The position numbers were made by a program, and so were the translations under genes. The notes beneath the pieces were generated by a model, which worked only from the letters and a program-made list of their open reading frames with translations, had not been told where the DNA came from and ran no database searches. Source: Lethocerus indicus (Eukaryota; Arthropoda; Insecta; Hemiptera; Belostomatidae). From it: DNA of 64,000 nucleotides. The stretch spans positions 5,031,501-5,095,500 of the forward strand of contig JACDQD010000102.1 in assembly GCA_019843655.1 (NCBI GenBank), given 5' to 3'. Each line of letters opens with the position of its first letter. Position 1 is the stretch's first letter. Positions 11,540 through 24,500 of the stretch are shown piece by piece.

Positions 11540-14099
11540 CTTGGAGGGTTCAGTAATACATATATATTTTACTCGCAACATAGTAGTAATGTAGAAAACA
11601 TAGTAGAAAAGGTTTGATAAAAACAAATTTAGTCACTTTTCTGGTTTTCCAGCTACTTCGCTATATTACTATCGGAATGCTATTGCCGATAGCGAGTATT
11701 TGAATCCAGGGTAAATTAGGAGGAGAAAATAAAATCGCACCAACGATGTGTGATGTTTGTAGGCACCCTACAAATTCCCCTCGCATAATATCTCAAATTC
11801 AATCACCGTCAAGAGATTTATTGCATAACTGCAAATCGCGAACCCCGCACGTCGTAATACCTAGTGCGTAAATTTCAATAACAACAATTTGTTGTAACCG
11901 TCGACCTCCAGTGAAATTGCCCGAATTTACGGTCGACAGCACACGAGGTATACGAGCGTCACCCAATATGAGAAATTATACGACGGTATAAAAGGTAATA
12001 AAAATAGTCCATAAAATGGGCAGATAGAATACTGGTGTTGCCCTAATCTGATTATGCCGAAATTGGGTTTCTTTAGGTATGTTTTTCGGCCGTGCGTTGT
12101 GGGTTATCACGGGCGGAGGGGCCGAGCCCCTATATCAGATCGGACCCTACCTCGTAAACCCGATAGAGGTCCCCGTCGTGAAAGGCTCCCATACGATTTT
12201 TACACGCTTAAGCGGCGTAAAACGGGCCCGTTAGGCCCATGCTCCGTCATCAGAGCGTCTGCTGGGGCCTACATCTTTTTTATGACAGAGACTCCATTAT
12301 CGGAAACGTTGGCGGAGTCTGGAGAGCACCCTATTGCGCAATAGTTTACAATTCAAAAATTCTGTAAAAGGTCTCGCGGGACCAATACGTAAACATTGTT
12401 ATACAATATTCTATCCCACAATTGAAAAATGCTGTAACTGAAATTCTTTTGTGTTCGATGGAATCCATGTCCTGAAATGCCCAATTCAATTCAACCGTTT
12501 CAGATTTTTTACACTCAACTATACATTTAATAAACTTCATGGTTTAATTTATAAGGCGATGTTGGCTTCCGAAAGCTTGGATTGATAAAGGAAATGGGGG
12601 TATTTTCTGATAATTTTCCCCTGGCGGAACGCTCGGCACGTTCCGGTTCCGCGTTCCGCACAGAACCCATTTGAGGTGCGCCCATAAAAATTGCTCGGGG
12701 CTAGCTTTAGGGCTCCGCCCTCAATCAGCCCATTTACAAGCCGTGAATTCCTTTCCCGGACTAAATTGATTCGGGTCAATTTGTCCAATTATTCTGCTGA
12801 CTAATCCGGTGGAAATAATACTCCTGAACAGCGATAATGGTGCAATTTAATTCATTCAAATCGTATTCTCAATACTGAGTAAAAATACTCAATAATTCAA
12901 AAAATACTCGGAATTCCAATTCCATAATTGCTTATTAAGTGAATTCGAAATAAACGTTCAATGCCATAGATTATTCTTCTCAAAACAAAGGTGGAACACA
13001 CTTTTTTTTAATTAAAAACAATGTGTAATAAATAACAATTATGGTATAAATAATTCGCGAGACAACGTAGAATATGGATAGGCTTTGCTCGCGCTACAGG
13101 ACTGTGTTAAGGGTTAGTATCGCAAGCGCTGTACAAGCCCTAATACTAGAAAAATGGTACTTATTAATAATAACCCACTTTAATCATAAGTTCTATTTGC
13201 ATTAATTAACTATTTTTAAGTAGTAATAAATAAAATGTATTATTTCAACAAACTGTACGATTGATAATAGGAATTGTCGATTTATAACGCATCACGAACA
13301 TTTTGAGTGTCGTACTACGTATGCAACCACAACGGAATATTTTACATTGAACAAACTTAATAATTGAATTACTTTAAGTCGTTTATAAAACAAATATTAA
13401 TTAGTGAATGCTCGAGCAGATAGATATTTAAATGTTTAAATATTTTTTTTTTTAGAATTAACGTATATTTTTCCATATTCAAGAGCCAAATTTATTGCCA
13501 TTATTTTACCAGATTGTATACAGAATGGATGTAATATAAGTGGCGTATCGTATTGGTAAAGATAATCGTTGGCCAAGAGGAGGGAAGAATAGAAAAGACA
13601 GAACAGAACTAATTTATCTCAAGAGAACGTTTGTTCTCGGTAGTCCGGACAGCTCCTTCCGAGATTGAGTGAAATATCTGGCAGCGGAAGAAACGGACTG
13701 CAAAATTACATTTCCTCGAGGCTGGGTCCAGCCGATACCAATAATGAGGAATAATGGCCGTAAATTACGAGAGTTATATTTATCGGTGAGGTTGGAGGAG
13801 GTGGGAGCGGAAACAAGGCAGACGGCCTAGAGCCTGTATTATTAATAGGTGGAGCTCTCGGGGTTGAGCGCCCTCTGCTTAACCCTGCCGGCCTTATTAT
13901 AGTCGCATAAGTGGAAAATGTACAATGGCCACTCTCAGCAGACAAGTGAAAAACTATGGGACTCACTGAAATACAGTCAAAAGCCAATTTTACACACAAT
14001 ATTGCAGTCGGTAATATATGATCAATTCAATAAAAAGTATTTTTCTCGTATATAGAAATGAATTGGTATTTATTTTAATTATAATGTATTTGAGGTGAG

Positions 14100-14102
<3 letters not shown>
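11540..14102. other. Intron sequence, no supported gene
   Basis: This is mixed AT-rich DNA. A segment from 12077 to 12231 follows an AG preceded by a T-rich tract and is open in phase 1 for 51 codons, but it has no good donor and a TAG ends the frame. I do not call it an exon. A cluster of ATACTC words lies at about 12870-12910. Nothing else is supported. Confidence 0.35.

Positions 14103-14150
<48 letters not shown>
14103..14150 (+). repeat. (AG)24 microsatellite
   Basis: This is a pure AG dinucleotide run of about 48 bases with no interruptions, so its length is probably polymorphic. Confidence 0.95.
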
Positions 14151-14154
<4 letters not shown>

Positions 14155-15998
14155 CAGAAGGTAATGCTGCAATATTTGTCTCAGTGTAAAACGTCTATAT
14201 AATGGGACTGGCAGGTTGGAAATTTCGTTAACTCATAATGTCCGAGCACTCTCTCTCTATCCTCTCTTTCTATTTCTATTTTAGTCACGACTACAATTTT
14301 TAAAATTATATTTAGATGCAATTCGATTTGATAGCACAAATGTTGTTGGTACTCCTGCTCCAGCCCACTACTAGTTAGTAAGGAAAGTCAGAGCACTGTC
14401 AGAAAAATACAAGTATCCTCTGTACATACGAATAAATATATGGCATTAAAATAAAAGGTGGCTATAAATAAAATAAGTATATTATAAATATAATTTTACA
14501 GTTACAAAATGGACATAATTCCTAATGCTTTGAAGTCAGTCCCAAGGTTCTTTTATCGTATATTATAACGCGTTATTTTACATTGCCGAAGATTTTTCGG
14601 TATGTAGTGGGTACGGATAAACAGGCAGGACGCAGTGAGATATTGGATTTCTGACATCTGTCAGCGGATAATACACAAATCGTGGATGGCTCAATTTCCG
14701 GATACTGCAGGGAATTAAACGAATTCAGACGGGCCCGGATCAACCCGATTACCCGGCCGTTTGTCTGCGCCTATAAACGATTTTTTCGGGGTCGAAGGTC
14801 ATAAATAAAATATCGAGCAGTTCGTCCCTGAAAGCGATTCGTTCCGGCAACGGCCTTAAAAACAAAGCGCGAGGAGATACACGAAAACCATAATAGCCAT
14901 AAACAGCTCGAATTGGGCCTCCGACCCCGCCCCGCCACCCGGGAAATGGCTTGGGCCGCGGCCACGTTCGGAAAAAGGACAAATCGGTTGTAAATCGTGC
15001 GGACTATTAGCAGTAGGAAGGGAAAGGCCGGCGGAATTGAAAAAGTTTCTTGGACAAGTATCGGGTCACTGGAAACCAGCCTCCATTATCACTGTTAACC
15101 GTTTTGTCCTGTCTGGTATTGAAGTTTGTCTCCATCTCGAAGGCCTTTTAACGACACCGAAGGTATTCGTTTTGCCTCATGCTACGCCTTACGGTGAATA
15201 TACTCTTTGAAGCGTAATTATTTATAACTTATAGCGCCTTACATACAACTTCCTGCGTGTCATGAAAAGTTAACGAACATTATGTTACCATCATTTAGGA
15301 GAAACGTCTTATTGTGGTCTCAGTTTATATTTTTAACTTCGTTTAATCGTTTTGGTTTAGTGAAAAAATATGATTTCGATATGGTTTCGACTAATGAATA
15401 ATTCTGAAACTCGTTTAGGACATTAATTTTTTTTTCCTCAAAAGAAGGAAACCTGTAAATAATTTATGTTTTAAGTAATTTAAAAAGTTATTCCTTTGTC
15501 CTTATTTTATTTTACTTAAATCCCCTTTTTTATGAAGCGGAAAAATTAATTTGGACAAAATACATATTAAAACATCCGAGGATACGAGATAATTATTAGT
15601 CAATTTAGTGCCTAACTTTGCCCCTTTCTTGTTTTCTCCCAAATTAAACTACTGTAAATACACCGGTTAATTTGAAAGTTTGTGATTATTGGCAAATAAT
15701 CTAATGTTGCTTCTGCGACGGAAACTTGAATTATTCTCTAGAGAAATTGTACGTACAGATGAAATCATCATCCCTTTCGCCCGTTGCGTTTTGAAACGAT
15801 CGGCCAAAATAACTCAGAAAATTGACCATCAAGGGAGATATATGTCAGCTGATCGGGTACTCGAGAAGATGTGATATTCTCAATTCGGCTTCTGTTCCCA
15901 TCTTATACGTTTTGACGGTTTCTATCTCTATCTGACCGTTAAAGGTAATCCTCTCGATACTGGTGGTGCTGAAAGGCTGGATTATAATTCGAACAGAT

Positions 15999-16000
<2 letters not shown>
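14151..16000. other. Intron sequence, no supported gene
   Basis: A GC-rich block at about 14700-14960 is open on the minus strand in two overlapping frames, a sign of composition rather than coding. The remainder is AT-rich without recognisable elements. Confidence 0.35.

Positions 16001-16032
<32 letters not shown>
16001..16032 (+). repeat. (AT)16 microsatellite
   Basis: This is a pure AT dinucleotide run of about 32 bases. Confidence 0.95.
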
Positions 16033-16034
<2 letters not shown>

Positions 16035-16489
16035 TATCTCTGGTTAGTGGAGAGAGAATGAGAGGTGAGCTTAAAACTGAATTGGATCTTACCCGGGTCG
16101 GACTAATGGCCGCTTCTCCCATCCACCCTATCGTAAAATATAAAAAGCAATCTACTTAATACTCGACCGAGTGGTGAACTCCTGTCGTTTACCTCCAGTA
16201 ATAAACCGATATTATCTGCGTAATTAGATTCATTTTATCGTTGCTGAAATTTAACGCGAATATTAAGCGAGGCCCACAAAAAATTGAATTCTCTTTTATT
16301 TGTATGGTGAATAGACAAAATCGATTTCTACAACTAGAACAACTTGCCTAGATTATTGAGAAATCCCAGATAAATTTAAATGTTTTCACTGAATTAGAAT
16401 CAGATCTTCTTTATAAAAAAATCAAATAAGACGATCATTTATTTAATGAACCCGCCAATATTGAAAAGAGATGGAAGAGGGGAAACATT

Positions 16490-16644
16490 ACAGTACATGT
16501 GAAAGTGACAGTGCAGTGAGGATGCCCAAAAAACATCCAAAGTGCTAACATTGACTAACACCGCTACTGAAGATGGCGAGCAGCCGAAACCGGTCTAGCA
16601 AAAGACCAAACCAGCGAGAGGAGACAGAAACATCGCGAACCTAC
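16490..16644 (-). mobile_element. Foldback element, half copy B (single arm plus core)
   Basis: This segment matches one arm of the family (ACCGCTACTGAAGATGGCGA, CCGGTCTAGCAAAAGACCAA, GGAGACAGAAACATC) plus the core GGATGCCCAAAAAACATCC. The core lies next to this arm in the orientation opposite to the 48.9 kb copy. It is therefore the reverse complement of the left half of a full element. The partner arm is missing, so this is a solo half produced by deletion or partial insertion. Confidence 0.75.
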
Positions 16645-19600
16645 GGGGGAACATTTTATAATCCTCAGGCCGTTGTGTGTGAACTTATAGAGTTTTCGGA
16701 GTAAGGGGGAGTGTTAAAAATTGTGACGCTGATTATTTCAAGGATTTCCGCATCTGTGAACAAGAGACGTGACTGGCTCAGGTCGGAGGCCGGGGCCTGT
16801 TTTCTTAAGAACCGGCTTAGAGCAAATGTCCCACTCGGCTTTCCGCCACGTTCGAAATTCACACAGCGCAATTCTGCGGCATCAGTACGGCAATGTACAC
16901 ATCTTTTAATTGAATTACATTTGACTATTTTCTGGTCATATTTTCACCGTCTAACGAGGGGATAGCGTTTAATTATTAACAAAAATTGTAGCGTATTTTT
17001 ATTCGTACGGACTGCTACGTAGGTCGTACAGCATCTGGATTAACTGACCCTATCACTGTGCATGTACTTTTTCGGCATTTGTTCATATTTCAATTAATAA
17101 TCTACCGTCACTACAAAATAAGGTTTAGTGTAGAAGCCAACCTAAAATACTTTAGGTGTTCAATAGTAGGGCACAATATCTGTTCTAAAAAATAACTCTG
17201 CAAAAATAACTACCGTAATAGGATAATATGAGGAATAATAGAAATATAGCAACACAAATACTTGGGATACAGTGTATAAAATCTGTGAAAGTTGGTGCCA
17301 ATAATACGGGAACCTAATCCAATGAGGATTAGCGGTAAACCACGACCCCGGTATATAGAGGACCCCAAGTTGATCTAGCTCGTTAGTTGGACCCTGATGA
17401 TGGGACAAGTAAGAGTTCCATTGGAAGCAGACCGCACCCGGGGGAGCTCCGGTTGGGAACAGAATTAACCTATACAGCGGTTCAACGCCTGCCGCCCCAA
17501 GTTCTACTGCTCCTCACAGTACTGTGCCATTCTGCCGAAACTTAGATACTAATAATTCGAATTTTCAGTTCGCAACCCTCCGCCCCTTCATTACCGGACT
17601 GGAGTCTAATGACTACACTTCGGTTAACGACCACTTCACTTTTAATCGGTCAACTCAAAAGCCCCAAATTATGGACCACCGCAAAACGCCACTGTGATGG
17701 ATTTCCATCAATTTAAAATTAACGGTCATTAATACTGCACCGAAGAATAACAGCTCCATGCCATCCTGTTTTTGTTTCAGTCTCGGGGAAATTGCATTAG
17801 ATATATTATAGATTTAATATATAAGGTTATTACTAACTCTCTAGTAATGTTTGGCAGACAAAAGTAACAACAAATTATTACTAATTCTCATTTTCATGCA
17901 GTTATTTAAAAGTGTAGAACTTTATGTAATACAAGCACAAAACTACGAGTTATCTAAGGATAACTAATTAACCTGAATGTTATGCGTTTATTCACATTAA
18001 ATTACGAATAGTTACGATAGAAACACTAAGCAAATAACATTAGTAATTAATATTTGCAATCAAAGTGAAATGCGGTCCACTAATAGGATTCGAGTACAAA
18101 CGGTTCTAACCACTATCCTAAGTAATTTACAAACCAATTCACTTTCTTTACATGAACGCAGGCTATCGTCTATAATATATAATTTATATAGTAATATTTC
18201 ATTTGAGATATTTATGATGATGGACTAAGGTATGCGTTTCGTTACCAGGGACTCCGAAATTCCTCATTCAATTACTCCTTTCGGGGTCATAATACCCGGT
18301 TATTATAAAATTAAATTAATTAGGAGAGTCGATGGTACACTTCAGTACACTCATTAATATTATTAATTAAATTCTTAGTTTACGTTTCGATATATTTTCC
18401 ATCGCTGTTGACATAAATAATTTTCGGTTTTGAGTGAAACTCAAGTTCGGAAAGGACGAAGGATTTGGACATCGTTATAGGGGAAGGTTCAACTCCAAGA
18501 GTTGATGATACACGGCGGTTCATTTTTTGAACCGCTGACTAATCAGATATCAGGTTCGGAATGTGGGGCTGAATGGGGCGTGTTGGGTAGAGCTTTTTGA
18601 ACAGTCGAGTGGGAGGACTCGGAGAACGGTATCTCTCGGGTCAACGATAGATATGGGACCGGTCGGCGCCCCCAACAGCCGCCATTCACACCTCAATTCA
18701 TCCGTTCTTCCCGCGTAGCCAGCTTCAGCTTGGCCGCCGCAACCTTTTCAAGCCGAGAACAGGACCGGAGCCGTGAAAGAGACGAGAGCCGATTCTTCCC
18801 GCCATTCAACCGTCCCCAATGCGGCTCGTATTTAAGGTAGAAAACTCCAAGATTCCTATCTATTCTATTCTGTCGAGAAGAAGAGATCCAGAATTGAACT
18901 CAATTAAGGGTATATTCTAGTTCTCGGTCTAACATTACTACCGGTGGATATATTTAAAAACTGAATAACCGATAGACAAAAATGATTGTAAGATGAGACT
19001 TCTTTACACGCTGTTATCACATACTACTTGGTGATAAAAGTTTTTAATTAATTAATTAATGGTGCCTGACATATAAAACGTTTTTAAACCTTTTCATTCA
19101 TTGATCATGAACGAGAGTTACGATAGTCCCAGTCTGACTAAATTTGGTTTAAAGTAAGTCGTTTCTTTTATTTTTTAGGAGTATTCCACAAGAATACTCA
19201 TTCCGACTAAGAATTATGTCATGTGTTTCGGTGAGATTGAATGGAGTAAAGGCGCGTGGGGTACTTGCAAATAGCGGGGCACTGAGCGTGTGTGATAAAT
19301 GTCGCGTCTCAGCAGGCGGGTCTGCCTTGTACGGCTTAAATAACGGCCCCCCTTTCCTCTATAGGCCACCGCCTCCCTTACAATATCGCTATCAGATGTG
19401 ATCGTCCCCGTCGTATTTAGCTTGGAGTAATCCACCGAAATTTATCTTTTCGCGAAAGTGGCGATTTCTTACCACCCCCCTCCCAACCCGGTGTCATTTT
19501 CAAGCCTTTATCTCATACGGCGTTAGTGGCATTATTGCACGCCTGCGAAGCTCGAATGGACGTCGCAATAGCGACACTGCTCGTTTTGTTGGGAAAACAA

Positions 19601-20840
19601 AACAGCCCGTAAATATAGCTCAACGTGTTGAATGAAAAAAATTTTCAATATTTTGCTTGCCTACCGGTCGCTACTTTTTCCCCCATTGGTCTTAATCCGT
19701 CCGCGGCGTGGTAGTTTCTTTTCATTTCAGCCCAAATTGGCTCTTCCATTGTGTTCGACTTGCGGAAGTGGCCTCACCCGTTGTAATTCCAGTTATTTGG
19801 GGGTGAGGTAAAGGGGCGGACAATCGATCGGTGACCACAAGTCGTGTGGAGGTCCAGGTCCGGTTTAATTTCCGCGAAGTCCACAATATTCAATTAAGAG
19901 GGCCTCCCTCCCTCCCTCCCTCTCTCCATCCCTCCCACCTTTCTTCTTTTCTTCCGTTTCGGCGGGTTTACTGCGGTCGCCTAATTGGCCGAGCTATATT
20001 GGAGTATTAAATAATAGCGTGCCCATTTCGGCGTGAGGTCCAATTTACCTAACGGCGTATATAGCCCAATAAAGGGGAAGTCATATTAGAATAAGTGGGC
20101 ACCGTCCTGTGCCTTATTTGCTCCCCATAATAAGCAAACAGTAAGTAATGTCACAATTATCACGACATAACACCAGTGGGTATCACGCCAGTGTACTCAT
20201 TATATTGGAATATAACTAGATATTATAATGTATGAAGTCGAAAATCATAATAGCGTTAGTATTAGTCGTGCTCCACAGCGTCCTCGGCTAAGAACAAGTC
20301 AGTATTTTACAACGTAAACTGAAACAACAATTGTATGTCCGGTCGGAGTTTGAAGCCACCTGCTACAACTATATCGTATATATAATGCTACCTTCCCTAA
20401 CCTAAACAGGGCCCGGCATTGCACAATCGAACCAAGTTACATTTCTTGTAGTACTAACTACACGACAACACCGGAACAACTGTTCCGTATACATGTATGT
20501 ATAGTACGAATACGGCGATTTTATCCCAGAGATTTCTCCGGAATCTAAAATTTAAAACGCTTTAAAGTAGAAGATTGGACGGTGTTGACACAATGAAGAG
20601 GAACGTGACGAACGAGACCCGTCCTGCCTCTCCCAGCAATTGCCCCGTTTAAAATCAGAAGAGGCGAAAACTTCGAAACTAGGACATGTTGCCAATACGG
20701 AGACTTGTTTAAAACAAAGTAATGTTCTTACTTAAGTCCTCCTAATTAATCAAATTCTTATCCGAATAAATGCCCTATGTGTAAGATCCTATAAGATGAA
20801 AAAATTTCTGGAAAATATAGAAGCTTAAGATTCGTCATTT
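16645..20840. other. Intron sequence with a CT-rich tract, no supported gene
   Basis: A CCCT-type pyrimidine tract lies at about 19903-19938 and a short TAAT repeat at 19047-19062. GC-rich blocks occur near 18590-18810 and 19480-20050. The open frames in opposite directions at 19214-19435 overlap and do not look like a gene. Confidence 0.35.
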
Positions 20841-21576
20841 CTATTGTGACGTTCACCTTCACACTACGTCGTCGGCACTGTCCTGACGTCTATTTCAATG
20901 ACATACCAATTCCCACCCAACAGCAGATTCGCTATCTTGGGCTCCACCTCGACAAACGACTCACGTGGAATCCCCACACCCGACTCAAAAGAACCGACTT
21001 AAACAGAAAATTTGGACTCTTAAGGCCATTACTAAAACGGACATCGAAATTGACCTTAAGCAACAAACTAACAATATACAAAGCAGTACTGAAACCGACA
21101 TGGACATATGGAATTGAGCTATGGGGTTCCACCAAGACATCCGACATCGCTCGCATTCAGAGATTCCAATCAAAAGTCCTTCGCACCATCCTTAATGCTC
21201 CCCGGTATGTTTCAAACCAGACAATCCACCATGACCTCAACGTACCAACAGTCGACGAAGTCGCAAAATCCCGGTTCCTGAAGTTCCACTCCCGCCTTTC
21301 TCCTCATCCTAATCCACTCGTTCAGTCCCTCTCCTCTCTTACCCATCCATTAACCCCCCGCGTCGGCTTAAACGCCGCTGGCCTAGAGATCTTCTTAGCC
21401 CGTAGAATTGCTATACCAAGCCATAAATTATTTCATGCTTTGTGAAAAGTGCCGTCATTGGATAGTTTCTTTTGTCAAGTCATTCAAGTGAGAAACATAC
21501 ACTCAACACTTGTACACATAATTATGTTATAATTGATTGTGCAAATAAAAATAAATAAAAAAAACTATTGTGACGT
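20841..21576 (+). mobile_element. 5'-truncated Jockey-like LINE with 12-bp target-site duplication
   Basis: The 12 bases CTATTGTGACGT occur at 20841-20852 and again at 21565-21576, flanking the insert exactly. The insert begins inside the reverse transcriptase ORF and ends in an A-rich tail (about 21543-21564) with AATAAA at 21544. A truncated 5' end, an A-rich 3' end and a target-site duplication are the hallmarks of target-primed reverse transcription. The perfect duplication points to a fairly recent insertion. It is in the same orientation as the host gene, inside the inferred intron. Its 3' half closely matches the minus-strand fragment at 36987-37340, so both belong to one family. Confidence 0.93.
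20853..21402 (+). pseudogene. LINE reverse transcriptase, C-terminal fragment with frameshift
   Basis: The frame encodes the region after the RT catalytic box: a TFTLRRR segment, the IRYLGLHLDKRLTWNPH motif, then LKPTWTYGIELWGS, then NAPRYVSNQT and HPNPLVQSL. This order is typical of Jockey-type RTs. At the C6 run 21354-21359 the frame shifts by one base: the expected RRLKR-WPRDL ending continues in the neighbouring frame up to about 21402, while the main frame runs on into unrelated codons to 21445. The N-terminal two thirds, including endonuclease and catalytic residues, are missing, so it cannot function. The host gene does not use this frame. Confidence 0.9.
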
Positions 21577-24500
21577 GTTTTTCCCAAAAGTGTATACTTG
21601 ATTTATTGCAAAGAGGAAGTAAGCTTCACGAATTAAGTCCGGGCAAATAATTTACAACCGCCTCCCCCAACGCTGTGTACAGTTTTTCCCAGTTTTCCGC
21701 AACTCCACCGGGAACGCTCCAGAAATTCATACCTTGGAGCCGGATATTTCTCCTGTTGAAATACAATGCCGTTTTTATTTGGCGAGGGGTTGGGCCGGTT
21801 GCGTGCGGCCCAAGTACCAAATAAAACCCGGCATATAGTGGCGGCAGCGTGTTAATACGTGATAGGCGGGGGATGTGCAGAGGCTTGGGCTCACCGTACG
21901 CATTGCCCGAGGGCGCTGTGATCTTATTTAAAGGGACGGCGACAAACCGGTGTAATGTCCGTGTCCCCCATAAAGGGGATTCCACGGCTTTGATACAATT
22001 TTGAATTGGTGAAACTAAAGAGGGAGTATCCTCTGAATAATTACATATTCGGTTGACAATAGTCAACCGGAGAGAAGTGCGTGAACCATGTGATGGCTCA
22101 ACGATACCTACTGATTTTGAATGTATATCTATCGCTAAATGTCGGAATTAAAATTGCATTAAATTATTAAGTAAAACGTGATATCGTCACTCTTATGCGA
22201 TCTTATATCTCCACTCCCTTATTTCGTTTTATATTAGACCGGTTTCGGTCTAAAGTTGAAAAGCTAGCCGTAATGTTGGATTTCCGTTTTGAGAAACTCA
22301 ATGTCAATAATACTTCGGAACCAGGTTTATAATTTTACCTTGTTGCAAATTCTAAACGTTTAAGAAAAAGAATTGGGTTTTCGTTTTATTTAAATTGTAT
22401 CGCACAATATTGTACACCCCGCGCACGCTCTCATTGGCGCAGAAATTAATTCCCCCCTCCGCGTGACGATGGCTTTTGTTGCGTTCAGCTACTTGAAAAT
22501 CGCGATAATTAAATCAAAATATATCAAATTTCGCCCTTGGGAGGGTCGCCCGCTCGTAAATCTGAGCGGGTGTGTCGGATCTCTCGAGATTGTGACTGCG
22601 CTGCGGTGCGTTTTGGAGGGGGATGGGTGGGGGTGGAAGCCATTCTTAATTAAAAGCTACAACGGTGCCTGCACACTAAGGTCTACATTGGCAACACCAG
22701 TAAGAGAGAGGGGGCCCTTCTGCCGCCCAGCTTCCCTACTTCGCCATGCTCTTATTGTGTTCATGAAATTTACGTCTTACCTCAACGGATTGACTGAACC
22801 CCTTGATTAGTCACCCGGTTACCTAACGCCCGCTGGCGTCTATACGTCCGTAAGAAAATTACGGTCCCTCTTAAAACAATAATTCAGTGATTAGGTAATT
22901 CAGAGCCCCGAACCTCTGGAAATGGTGCAAATGATGTTCCCTGAATACTCTTAATTGCATGACTCGAGAACATATTAACAGATAGTTTGTTCTTATTTTA
23001 ATTTTATTTGATATCGGCACCTAAGGCCATTGCCACCAAAAGTAATTCAATAAGAAATTAGGAACACTTAGTTTTTACTCAAAATAACCGATATTTCAAA
23101 GATTTAATGTAAATACTGTACATATACTATAGCGTAGTGCAATCACAAATATAGATCCCCGTAGTGAAATCAGATACAGAATAATTTTAGTTGCATGAAG
23201 CCCGCCATCATCCGTAGCTATTATCATCAAGAAGAAGACCCGAGCGCTTGATGGACAGGATTTTTTACATAGAGTAGTAGAGAGATTCATATGTGTCTCC
23301 GGGTGATATTCAAAAGAAATCGCGATATGTGCATTAATACTGGGTCGCTGCCGTTTTCAATCTCGGACTACGAGTGGAACAGGTTTGATTAATGTTGTCT
23401 CATTGTTCAAGGATAATGCGTCTCGGAAAACTGAAACGGCTCCTCATAAATCACGTACATTTTTCAGTTCTAATACCTTCCTCGATATATCAGGACATAG
23501 TAGCCCATCTACCAGATATATATATATTGAACATCCCTTGAGAGAATTGAAATTGTATTATTATTTACGGGAAATAATTAAATAACTCGGCTTCCCAGGA
23601 CTTATGAAATATTGGCTAGAATTTTATATATGTCCATATTTTTTCTCCAATTTCCTCCAAGGAATATTGTTATCTGCGAACAAACTGTGCTCGGATTATG
23701 GATATAAGTAAGGAAAAACGGACTGTTAAATAGGAACAATTATGTTTAACCTAATAATTGCAATCCCATTACATAGTTTTCAACTACTACAATAAATTAA
23801 CATATACTGGCCAAGCTTCAAAATAAGGGTTCTATTTTAACCTTCCCGGAGTTGTGTTAATTTTTAATGCTCCATCACAAGTTTTATTTTAGCAAGCAAA
23901 GTTTCTTAAGCAAGGCTGTCGAAAGTTTATAGGAGGGCAATTATTTAATGCAGAATACCAACTCATTGGAACTAAAATAAATTTCTTCTTCGTATCTTCA
24001 CATAGCAAGTAAATAACGGTATACTATATCATATATGGTCATTATCATAATGGTAATTTAAAAAGAGGCCAGTTTCGTTCATAAACCAAAACAAATGAAA
24101 AAAGTTAATATGTAAGGAAATTATCCTATTTAACTGTTGTTTTATTGAGGCATTTATGCATTTATCCTGCCATAATGTGAATGCATTTATAGAGGCTCGG
24201 TAGTCGAGGTGGAAATTATGGATTATATTATACATTATATCTATTATTAGGTCAGAAGTGAAGGCTCATGAGGTGCAACATGATGACGGGGAGAACAAAG
24301 CGGGGGCAAGTTTTAACTGAGGGGCGCTCAGAGTGGAGTTGGCTATTGGGTGGCTCCTTCCTACCTCCACGCTCAAATTAATTTAACCCCCACCAATAAT
24401 TTATTGGACAAAGTTTGTCCCGGCCAAGTGCCCCCTCCCCCAACCAAACTCAACTACCGCGGATTAAAATATTCGACAACAATGAGCCTTCCGGTATAAT

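Noticed and set aside
12077..12231. 51 open phase-1 codons after a T-rich acceptor-like AG
   Set aside because: There is no usable donor in matching phase and the frame ends at TAG. The block is GC-rich and probably open by composition.
21626..22066. 146-codon minus-strand open frame
   Set aside because: It has no recognised motif, no codon bias and no splice or start context. The GC-rich block is open in other frames too.
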